From: Setaria digitata
Lineage: Eukaryota > Nematoda > Chromadorea > Rhabditida > Setariidae
Direction: 5' to 3'
Assembly (NCBI GenBank): GCA_003640385.1
Contig: RCAB01000010.1
Location: forward strand, 186,001-250,000
Length of the DNA stretch: 64,000 nt
Shown here: piece after piece, positions 30,933 through 41,242 of the stretch
Position numbering within the stretch: the stretch's first letter is position 1
Layout: every line of letters starts with the position of its first letter
Translations under genes and position numbers: made by a program
The notes under the pieces: generated by a model
What the model was told of the DNA's origin: nothing
Databases searched by the model: none
What the model saw: the letters and a program-made list of their open reading frames with translations, nothing else

Positions 30933-33603
30933 CTAAGACAACAATAAGAGCTACTTGAATATTCTACGATCAACAAAACAATTATCCATTGTGGATGAAG
31001 AACAGCTGAAAATTCAAAACTTTTAAAGTAATTATTCGATAAATTATGAAAATATGCCTTACCCTGTCGGCGCTTCACAATGCATATAATAACTGTCGCA
31101 TTTATTATTCCTGGATGAACAACAGTATTACAAGTTTAGAAGGCTTTCAGAGAAATAGACGAAGCAGTAACAACATCAAGTTCAATGATCGAGTCAGTCA
31201 TATTCTTTTCGTGTTGTCATTCGTCTGGCACCCAAAGGGTGCGACTCAATATTGCAGCAAATTGTACGAGTAATCATAAAGAAAAAAAAACAGGCATGCT
31301 GAACAAGCAGTTCCATTCTAATTCTTCATATAAGAAAACTTACTATAGAGGAATTTAAGCACAAGGCAAATTCCGGAATCTTAACTCTCGGGTGGGAGTT
31401 AGGACGCATGAAGACAGCATATGTAGAAAATATGGGAAAAATTAAAAGTTTCATTTAAAAGGTAACACTGATTTATTCTGAACCAAGACAGTAGCTTCAC
31501 TGATCCGCGCAACAACAGCAATCACCATTGACGCCCGAAACTCCTGCTCATAAATCACCGGGTAAACATCGCACTTGAGATCAGGATATGAATTGTGTGA
31601 TACTGTGACAGGGCCGTTAGGAAAAAGGCTGTCTCAGCAACAACTGTTTTGTTTAAATGGATTGTTTCTCTTAACTAGTGGAGTGGTAGGTCGTCTAGGT
31701 GGGGTATACCTAGAATCCGTTGTGTAGGTGATTTTCTAGAACTGTTTCCTGTATTTCAGTGTATTATGTGAGAGGATAAATGGTATGTTAATGGAAGTTG
31801 TAATTAGAACGAATGAGAGCAGAAAGACTTGTGACAGAAGGGGGAGGGGGGGCATCACTAATCGATTTGTACGTAACGCATATGAAGAAATTTTAGCGCT
31901 TATAACTGCTTGCATTTTCTTCACAGGAATAAGTTGGAGCACTGGAGTTTCTAGTAATCTCACCTGTTCTAATCATGACAGCTAAGTTACCAAATTATAG
32001 CGTAGGCATGGATTACCACTAAGGGAAGGATGGGACAGAAAGTGGATTAGCTCCCTTCCGAATCGGTGGAATGGATTCTTTAATGGCCGAAAAGGCCTAA
32101 CTGGGAGAGCACTGTGTACTGGTCCTGTTATCATGTAATCAGATCAGCTCAGCTCATCTGCTGACACTCAATATAGGAAGTATTGCATGCATTGGAGACA
32201 AAGACGGACAAATGTATCGTTGCTGCATACGTTGATTCTTTTGGAATTTATCCCGTATTGAGAAGGCAATTTAATAATTTCCTTGCCTTACCGGAAAATC
32301 TTTCCTGTTAAGTGAGCATCCATCCAAGTTTCTCTCTTACAATGCAGAAAGCTTAGTGTTTTTCTTCACTGCATCTCGTGGACCAAACTGTGGATAATAA
32401 GTATTCGTGACATGAGTAGGCTGAATATTATTATTATTAATTATTATTATTAGTTATTGTTATTTATTATTACTATTAATTATTATTATTAATTATTGTT
32501 ACTAATTCTTACTATTAATTATTATTATTATTTATTACTATTAATTATTGTCATTACTAATTATTATTCTTATCAGTTATTATCTATTATCATTGTTATT
32601 AATTATTATTACTATTATTATTACTGTCATTATTATTATCATTGTTATTATTGTCATTACTATTGTTAGTATATCAATTTTTATTATTTATTGTTGCCAT
32701 TATTAATCATTAATTGCTATTTATTATTGATGATTTTTATTGTCTATTATTATTAGTAGTCGCAATAATAACTGACAATAATTAATAGTTGCAGCAGATA
32801 TCAATAATCAATTAGTAATCGTAATAATAAGTGGCAGTAATCATCATTATTATTAGTAGAAAGTATTGGTAATAGCAATAGTATTAATTGTCGATATTTA
32901 TTATTGCTAGTAATTATTGTCAACTATTACCGTTACTGATTACTGTTATTTATTTGCTACCACTACTAATTACCGCAAATTATTATTTTTATTATTATCA
33001 TCAGTTGCTATGGTATGATGATTAGGAATTTTTACATGATGATAATTATTATTGACTATTGTTAACTGTTTTAGTCGTTGATTATCAATTGGTTATGGCT
33101 ACTTATTACTTTCAGTAAGTAGTTATTACTTTAATTACCGTTTGTTGTTGTTAATTATTCATGTTAAATTGCTTACAGCTATCATTATCACCATATGTCG
33201 GTACACTGTTGGTTTCACATTTTATGTGGAGTAATTTTAGGGAATAGATTTCTTGGTGATATGTTGCAATAGTAGAATTGGTAAGATGTGCGAAAAAGAC
33301 TAGTGTGATACGGTCGTAGCTGATTTGTTAAGGTGAGTTAACTTCATTGTTTGCTGTTGTATTTTGGAACTCCTTTTATGATAATGGTTATTGGATCTAG
33401 ATTCCTTTCATCTTAAATTAAATTTCGGCTACTGAATAGTTTTCTGAACTGATACCTCTCTTGTTATCAGCCTTTGTCTTAAGCTTCACAATATGCATTT
33501 TTCTGTGAGGAATGCTTTCATCGATACGGAATACTGGTAATTGCTGTTACTGGCTCAGCGTGAACATTTCGATTGCCATCATTTCCTTGGCACCATCGGC
33601 GTG
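30933..33603. other. Divergent intergenic region between vang-1 and the DHHC gene
   Basis: About 2.7 kb from which vang-1 (minus) and the ankyrin-DHHC gene (plus) point away. It must hold the promoters of both and probably the missing first exons of both. The right-hand third is the degenerate ATT/TTA tract described separately. I saw no coding exon that I can defend. Confidence 0.5.
32428..33060. repeat. Degenerate ATT/TTA-rich microsatellite tract
   Basis: About 630 bases dominated by TTATTATTA- and AATTATT-like units with many substitutions and strand switches (TTA-rich at first, then AATAATA-rich near 32760-32900). It is almost free of G and C except in short interruptions. No coding potential. 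Confidence 0.85.
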
Positions 33604-36600
33604 ATGGATGCTCGACAAGCTGCTCAGTTTGGAAATGTTTTGAGGCTGCAGGAATTATTAGATGCTGGAGAATGTACACCAGATACACTGGATGCTGATG
33701 ACTGCTCTTTATTACATTGGGCTGCTATAAACAATCGGTAGTTTTTATCCCTGAATATTTTTCTCAACCTGTTTTTCTTCGAATGATGCATATATTCAGT
33801 ACTGTAGTGAAATTAACTTTCGGCCAAGATTTCTCACTTTTGACAACAGACGTCTTCTGTAACTAATTTTATTTCGCAGTTGCTTCTTTAGCTTAGCAAT
33901 AGCTCGGATACTGATCAACCGTGGTTGCAATGTGAATGCAGTCGGTGGTGTGCTTGCTTCAACGCCACTTCATTGGGCATCACGACATGGTCACACATGT
34001 ATGGTTGCTTTGTTGGTTGCTCATGGCGCTGATTTACATTTAAGTGATGTTGAAGGTATTTTAGAAGCTTATTTCCTTTTACTATTCACTATTGATTTTG
34101 TTCTTTTTCAGATGTAATATTCTCGATCAAACATCGTTTTTTATTAGTAGGATAAAATTGAAAAGAAAGTAAATTTGGTAGTCCGCAAATTTCAAGATCA
34201 TTTGCATTTTCACATTCATTTGGTCATGATGATTTGGCAGCACAGGTTTCACTCCTCTTCATGTCGCTGTACAGTTTGGAAGAACTCCAACAGCTGCATA
34301 TTTGATTGCTGCTGGACAGTCAGCTGATGAAAGGGATGAAACAATGATGACACCCGCAATGTGGGCAGCATATAAGGTTTAAAAGGACTATAAAATAATT
34401 TTATAATTTATACATCTTGTGCTGCGTTTTCATACTTTCCAGTATTCTGTTCTTCAGTTTAAAGAATTTCGTGTTTGTATTTCCAGGTCTTTAGTCGTGA
34501 TCCGCTTCAGATGCTAATAACAATGGGTGCGAATTTATCATGTGCTGATGCAACTTACGCAAATACAGCTTTGCATTGGGCTGTTATACAAAGCAATCAT
34601 TCTGCAATTAATGTTTTGATAAAATATAATGCAGAATTAGTGATTCGTAATCGTGATAATGAAACTCCTCGTGATATTGCAATCCGACGAGGTGATGTTA
34701 TTAGTGCACGGATTTTGGAAAGAGCTGAACGTAGAAAAGGGCTGATCTCTTCAACTTTTATCCAGTATGTGAAGGAAAATGATGTGAGTTTTTTCATGGC
34801 TTCCATTTGTGGAGTTTCAAACTTGAGTCTTTTTATTTTCCTACTACTAAAGTCCAACAGTGGTCCGTTAGCACTTCCAAATTTTATAGGTGCTAATATC
34901 ACGAATCATGTTTTTTTTACCGATATTTATTATGGTCGCAGTGGGCATAATTCTGCATGTTTTTTTGTCTTATTTAATCAAGGCTTTATTGCTAGTATCA
35001 GTTGGTGTACTTGGACGAACTGTTTACAGGTGCTCTTTTCTTATTATTTTTTATTTCATTTCCACGTAAGCAAAACATTAGGAGCGGTCGTTCCAAGAAA
35101 TTTAATTTCAGGTCACTAGCAACAGACCAAAGTTTCTACATTATACCTTTGGGCGCAGCAGTCGCTTCAAAGGTTATTTTGGCGGTAACGTGGCTACTAT
35201 ATTTACATGCCTTTGCCGGCTGGTATTGGCAAATTAGTTTCTTCATCCTCATAACACTTGCGCCAGTATTATTTTTACGAATTGTTTTTTCTGACCCCGG
35301 TGTCGTCACTGTATCTCATAAAGTAATTTTCTGAGCACATACATTTTCCTGCAATTTTTCAACATTGTTTTCATTAATCTGTGAAAGTGTTTTTGTTTGG
35401 AAGTTGACGCTTAATTTTTCTAGCTGTAATGTTCTTACGTTATACTTGTTTTTCTGACAGTATGAACTTATTTTCCCTTCCTTCCATTTACGTCTCACTC
35501 CAGTTCAATTATCAATCCGAGAGTTAAATTTTAATCCAAATTACTTTTTTAAAATCAACATTTATGTCGTCAATACTTTATCCGTTCTGAACTTCCAATA
35601 AGACTCCACTGATTAAAGTTTTCTTATATGTTACTTCAGGAACGGTGCGAGATGATACGCGATATGTGGGAAAAGGAGAACCAATCAGCAACCCCGTTTT
35701 GTAGCACATGCTTACTAAAAAGGCCGGCAAGATCGAAACATTGTTCGGTGTGTGACCGTTGCGTCAAAAGGTTGCTTTCCTTTAATTTCAGTATCTGTGA
35801 GAATAAGGCCAAAGGTCCGATTCGGAAAGACATCAATGCCTGGAAAAGTCTGTAGTCTTACGTTGATCTCTTTTACTTGCAAGCTTTAGTTGGCTGTGGA
35901 TTTTTAGGCCATATCACGATTTTTCAACTCCTATTCGATAACTATCAACGCAAAGCAGCATCATGTCTTAAAATATAAGTAATGCTTGTTGTTGCTGTTT
36001 GGAGGATCGCATTTTGATTTCACTGTACTGGTGAAGATTGTTAAGGGAACTGTTTACAAAAAATTAAAATAGGACTGTCGTATTTCGCGCTGAAGCGTAA
36101 TTCTAATGCCTCATTCCTTCGTGTTATTAAAATTGTTTGCGTTATCAAATTCGATCTTATTTTTATCCAGATGTCGTAATTGTAGGTTCGATCACCACTG
36201 CCCATGGGTTCTCAACTGCATTGGAGAAAAGAATCATTTGTACTTTGTCTTTTATCTTGGTGTAATCATTGCGTCTTCACTACAGTTTCTCATTGCAACT
36301 TTCCACTGTAAGTTGTTTTTCATTGTGTATTTTGTAAGTACTCACTAAAGCTAAATTGGACGACATTGTCGAGGAATGTTCAACTGAATAACACTTCTCT
36401 CAAGGATCAAAAGAATTTATATAGCGTATCCTATAGATTTAGTACAGAAAAGAACGTGCGCTCGGGATTTTATCGATTTATCCAAATAAAATTTGCAGAA
36501 GGTAAGCGGAACAACACAGGAAACATTTATGCATTGGAGTTTGCAGTAAAACGTTTTCTGCACATCTGCTCAATTTTAAAACCAGTATTAAATGTATTCG

Positions 36601-37333
36601 CTGTTTGACAAACAAATTGTTCAAAAATCCGTAAAAACGTCAATCAAAATAACTATAAGATTGATACATTAGTCTGGATTTTATGGAATTATAACAAATC
36701 GTGGTAAATCCAAATGCTTCAAACATCACAATTTGAAGATTGGCGAGATTCATGTGGTGAGATCTCTCAAGCAAATATTACATACTGTAATCCTTGGGTG
36801 ACCTACGTCTCTGCCATATCTCTCTATCATTTTATCTGGACCAGTGCGATGTTCATATTTCAAATATATCAGGTAGGAGTCACCGAACTGTTTAAAAATG
36901 TGAAGGATTGCATACTTCTGTCCATTGTGTAGGCAGCTAGGTAACAAATAAATTTATCGAAACCTGGAATGCTTTATATTTTATATAAACGACGAAACAA
37001 TGCATGAACAATTTCTGCTGCAAGTTTTTGTGGTCTGATGAAAGGCATGCTGGACGTAACAGTTACTTTTTTTTAAGAAAAAATTGTATGAAATCACAAG
37101 TGTGAAAGATTGGCATATTTCAGATACTTTGTGAAATGACTACGAATGAAAGACTTAACGCTCACAGATATGAACATTTTCACTCAGGTGGAGACTGCGC
37201 AACAATAAAAAGCCCATTTTCGTGAGTAATTTAATATATATTTCGTTAAAATAGGATGTTACAGACCACTGTGATCAAACACTTATTAATTCCGTGGGAT
37301 TACCCCGCTTGGAATTTCATTAGAGAAAAATAA
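33604..37333 (+). CDS. Ankyrin-repeat DHHC palmitoyltransferase (ZDHHC17/13 type)
   Basis: Exons: 33604-33737, 33892-34055, 34246-34376, 34487-34783, 34890-35029, 35112-35322, 35640-35770, 36186-36307, 36739-36872, 37124-37221 and a tentative last exon 37255-37333 (546 aa). Residues 1-200 are ankyrin repeats ([48 protein letters not shown]). Two membrane-spanning pairs flank the catalytic zinc domain: [20 protein letters not shown] followed by [17 protein letters not shown], with the acyl-carrying Cys near residue 407. The TTNER motif after the last membrane segment is the family's TTxE motif. Such enzymes transfer palmitate to cytosolic Cys residues of proteins, usually at the Golgi or on vesicles, using the ankyrin repeats to bind substrate. 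The exon opens in frame at an acceptor before ATG 33604, so a further 5' exon is possible. The last exon does not resemble the family C-terminus and may be wrong. Confidence 0.9.
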
Positions 37334-37526
37334 ATCCGAAGTGTACATAAAGGGTGGAATGCATTTCGATGTAGCACCAACGATTACAAGCACTGCATTT
37401 CAGGAGAGGAGTGTTACAGAATTTACATAATTTCTGTTGCGGTGGTACCATCACTTCTGCTGAAGAAGAGAAACTGTTAGATTGATTTCTAATTGCCGTT
37501 GGAACTTTAGATAGACTTTTGTACAT
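37320..37526 (-). CDS. Possible 68-aa CxxC protein downstream of arl-1
   Basis: An open frame begins at ATG 37526 behind a good 3' acceptor (CTTACAG, exon from 37571), only about 70 bases after the arl-1 stop at 37643. It has two CxxC pairs in LCKFCNTPLLKCSACNRWCY, spaced as in small zinc-binding knuckles. I do not recognise the family. The spacing would suit a second cistron of an operon, trans-spliced at 37571, but it could equally be arl-1 3' UTR. It overlaps the tentative last exon of the DHHC gene on the other strand by a few bases. Confidence 0.3.
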   Translation of the reverse strand: MYKSLSKVPTAIRNQSNSFSSSAEVMVPPQQKLCKFCNTPLLKCSACNRWCYIEMHSTLYVHFGFIFL

Positions 37527-37642
37527 AGCAATAGCAATTCCGTTGTGTAATATAACTTCAATGAGAAAATTCTGTAAGATCAAGAAATACGGTACTTGAC
37601 GGAAACTAACATGGTAGATAATATTGCTGATTAATCATTTTC

Positions 37643-39239
37643 CTATTTCTTTTGCTGTAAATTGTTCGACAGCCTGCAAAAAATTTTAAAGCAATAGATG
37701 ATGTGTTGTAATGTCTATGTTACTACAAACTGCATGATTACGTGTGCTGAGTTTCTGCTCCAAATAAAAACCCATACCACTCCATTGCTTCATCCAATCC
37801 TTCACCCTTCGTGGCAGAAGTTTTGAAAATTTGAAATGTCCTCGTCCGAAGAGCATCTAGTCCCAAACAGCGGTGCACATCAGCCAAAGAAAGGCAGCTA
37901 GGAATGTCCTGCTTATTTGCCAGAACCATTAAAACGGCACTTTTTAATTCTTCTTCCTGTAGCACAGTAATAATTCTGCTCTTGTAGTTCAATATGTTTA
38001 TAGCGAAATGTTTAAAAATCAAGATATATAATATCTATGGAAAGAAACATCCTCTAGGAACAAAGAGCTAAGGACGGTTGGCACTTCATTTATATCCTGC
38101 GATCGTACAAGTTCTAGGATGCACTGCTTTTCACGAATCAAGAAGTCGAAGACACTGTCTTCTGTAAAGCTTCCAGCCAAATCAATAAATTCCAAAGTTT
38201 TAAAAAGAAATACACTGAGAAGGTAGCAGTCAACACTCAAATCAAAGTTCATCTCAGTCGCCTTGCAATATAATTTTTCCCCCGTACTCACCCATGAGAT
38301 AAACATCTCAGACCTCTAACATTGATATGAGTTCCTGTTTTGAAATACCAATTCTCTCTTTATCTGCCGAATCAACAACATATATTATCGCATCGGTATT
38401 AGAATAATAACACCTCCAATATGGACGAATTGATGTCTGACCACCCAGATCCCAAACCTGTAATTGAATGCTGTGTCTGAAGCAGTACGATGAATTTCCA
38501 CTGGATATGTCTACATTTATTCTTATGCAGGAACGTAACAAACTTCAGTAAAATGGATTCAATTAACAGATGTTAAGCAGCGCTTAACGAAGAAAACTTT
38601 ACACTTTAGATTTTAATCCTCCAACATGGCGTGCCACAAACTAAAGAGTACTGGAGAGATTAGATATCTCTCAATTAGAACAAAAAACTCAGCAAAAGCA
38701 CCGCTTCCAAAGCAAAACTCTCAATAATGAGTCAAAGCAAAACAAAGGGACGCCATTTAATACTTTGTTGCGCAGTGCTTACAAAAAGTTTTTTTTTTTT
38801 TTTTTTTTTTTTTTAAATATCTTATTGAAAATTACTGCGAGCAAATCNGCCTATAGTTGGGATCGTCGTCACAACCTCACCTACCTGCAATTAAAGCAAC
38901 GAACAATGTGTATGTTTTGAAAGGTAAGCCAGCGTTCTCACTTTCTCATATCAAATCTATATTATAAATAATGAAATTGATAAAGTGGAGGAAGAAATAC
39001 CTGAAGTCTATATAAAATAGTTGTTTTTCCCGCTCCATCTAGACCCAATATCAAAATTCTCAACTCTTTCTGTCCAAAGAAGCTACGAAAATAGCTTAGT
39101 ACTCCACCTAAAACAACTAACAAATTGTTGCAATCGAAAATGTTAAAGGCAGTTTTTCCCCCACCAATAAAAATCTTATAAATACTGCCCACTATATATA
39201 TGAAGAGGATAAACAAAGTATGGAAATAAACTCACCCAT
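37643..39239 (-). CDS. arl-1: ARL1 small GTPase, one exon interrupted by an N
   Basis: Exons: 39239-39236 (only ATGG coding), 39107-39001, 38884 to about 38849 (cut off), 38457-38314, 37956-37778 and 37673-37643. The protein begins MGGVLSYF, so Gly2 is available for N-myristoylation as in ARL1. The P-loop is GLDGAGKTT, switch 1 reads VVTTIPTIG, switch 2 is [17 protein letters not shown] with the catalytic Gln, and NKQD and [15 protein letters not shown] complete the nucleotide pocket. The C-terminus is [13 protein letters not shown]1 recruits GRIP-domain golgins to the trans-Golgi. The third exon loses similarity at the N at 38848, right after PTIG; about 14 expected residues (the switch 1/interswitch strand) are missing, and the final total would be about 180 aa. 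This is most simply a sequence gap, not a real mutation. Confidence 0.92.
38789..38814. repeat. 26-base poly-T tract near an unresolved base
   Basis: An uninterrupted T run in arl-1, about 35 bases from the N at 38848. Homopolymer trouble could explain the broken exon next to it. Confidence 0.9.
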
Positions 39240-41242
39240 CAGTGGCAGTAAGTCTCAAGCAATCTGAAATTTGTTCACCTATAAAAGATTCAGTTTCTAC
39301 CAACCTTACGAGGTACGAATTTTCGGAGTTTAAATGCAGCGTCTGACGAAAAACTTGCAGTACTGCTTACGTAAAACAATGCCCTCCCTTCAAGTCAAAA
39401 GTGTTAATGGGAAGACACTGTAGTTAATCTTGAGCTAATTTGTAATTTCCACTTCAGTTTCTTCATTAATATACAGATTCATACTTCATGAAAAATTAAT
39501 ATCCCCTCAAGTAACTACCACAAAAAAAAAGAAACCACTGAAAACTGGAACTCAAACAAACGCCATCCCTCCACATCACCACAAAGCCGAGAGTGGTCGT
39601 TTTAATGCGGCCTAGCAGTGTAACGATCCCGTTTTCAATCTTCCTTCAGCGGATCGGTTTGAAAATCGCAAGTGAGGATGACGCGTGGTGGTTGGTATGT
39701 ATGATGGAGGTAAAGACAGTGTCATCCAATCACTCAGTTGGACGTATATGGAATCACCGATTTAAAGAAGTTTTAAAGTGTTTTCCTTATTCTCGTGACT
39801 AGAGAACCGGAAGTTTTACCACCTGGCTCTAAAAGGTTCGAGAATTACTTGGATCCTTTGCTTCAACTTAGCCAGGAATGTACCAACAGTGCTTCCCAAA
39901 ACTGGCTTCGTGAAAATATCATCCAAAAAGCAGCCAGTGGCAAAGCGAGAGATAATACGACAGCTGGTCATAACCTTAAAAGGACGAGAAATCTCATCGC
40001 TGAAAAGTAACTGCTAAGGAAGCTGGGAAAAAGTCCTCCACTCAACTATGATTGCTGGAAACTGTAACGTCAGCCACAATTCAGTACTGACTGCATTACA
40101 TTATAATCATGTAGTATCTTAAAACACCTGTTCTGCTATCTATGTTGCTGTAAAAGACTTCTTGCTTCGTATATTGATTATGGGAGCTTTATATGAAATA
40201 AGTAAGCTTCGAGTTTTATAAGCCCACTGCTTTCCTTACTTTCTATTGAGTGGCCGTTTAACAGATTTCTTGGCCTCCACTCACTACATAACCGCAAAAA
40301 TATACATTCCTCCTAGCGTCGGCAACAAACATTCGACAGTGCCTATAAAAAAAGAGCTACGTAAGTCCAGTCCACCGACTCATTGATGCAAATTCAAAAT
40401 TGATGCAAATTCAAATAACTTAACTCAGAATCGATCAACCACGTCGAGTCAGTGGACCTATTACTTAATTACAAAGACATGCATATGAATATCTGTCCAG
40501 CCAAATACTTCTCGAAATATGAAAGCTTAAGTAAGATAAATCACGTACAGAGAAAAAATATGAACAAAAACATTGAACTGAATGACTTTCAGCCCTCAAT
40601 GAGGCCCATCAAAATATCATTTTTAAAATATTTCTTTCAGAGTTCGGACTATTCGATCAAGCAACATGAATATCTGGAACTCTCACAACAAGAGTCTGAA
40701 AGATCGTCAGACTACCATTAATCAGGATTTCTAGCCCATCCGTTTCTAGCCCAGCATGCGTCTGGCTTTCGAGATTTCGATAACGGGTCTCAAAAACCGT
40801 CGGTTAGCCGTTTTCTTCCCAATCCCTACCATACTTTTTTCAACGAATCTCTCGGACAACACATCAGAATCAAAAAAAAAAATTCACTTCGAGTATTTAT
40901 CAAAATTTGAGCAATAACAACCCATATTCCTTCAATTAAAGGATTTTCATAAGCTCTTACTGCACATAAAATCCTTCTCTCTCTCTTTTTTTTTTACTTT
41001 TCAAACAATTACGACTAAAATCTCTCACTTTATAAAGTCAATTAACTCTTAGGTTACGAAATATCAAATAAGAAAAATGTTTGCTCAGGGTTTTCGACTA
41101 ATGAAAATTGTCCATATACACCTTGATCAGATCACTGAAATTAATCTCAGAAAAAAAAAACTCGTTAGAGTAAACAGAGAATGACAATAACCGGCATATA
41201 TACATTCTGTTAACAATTAAATTCGATGAAATAATAAACTAA
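39240..41242. other. Region between arl-1 and the Rab gene
   Basis: About 2 kb upstream of arl-1 and downstream of the Rab gene. Apart from the pair of open frames described at 39593-40010, I see no supported gene. The open frame 40452-40721 (plus) has no recognisable domain. Confidence 0.45.
39593..40010 (+). other. Two consecutive open frames, unidentified
   Basis: One open frame runs from about 39605 to 39802 (includes SSVTIPFSIFLQRIGLKI and ends CFPYSRD). A second, in another frame, runs from about 39798 to 40010 (PPGSKRFENYLDPLLQLSQE, ending LKRTRNLIAEK). Their composition is more protein-like than the surrounding DNA and a donor-like GTATGT at 39696 and an acceptor-like CTAG at 39802 lie between them, but I could not make the phases agree. 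It might be a small two-exon gene or a decayed one. I do not recognise the sequence. Confidence 0.25.

Noticed and set aside
34475..35119. Single 214-codon plus-strand frame as one exon
   Set aside because: Only 34487-34783 belongs to the ankyrin-DHHC protein; the rest is in the wrong frame, and a membrane segment in another frame (from 34890) fits the family.
36171..36185. The RCRNC insertion as the standard DHHC reading
   Set aside because: Family spacing between the last zinc Cys and DHHC is met only by the downstream acceptor, so the insertion is kept as a possible isoform, not the main model.
38019..38306. Intronic frame as part of ARL1
   Set aside because: ARL1 homology passes directly from the exon ending at 38314 to the exon starting at 37956 with matching phase.
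40452..40721. Plus-strand frame of 89 codons
   Set aside because: Lys/Asn/Ser-rich, typical of AT-rich non-coding DNA, with no recognisable domain.
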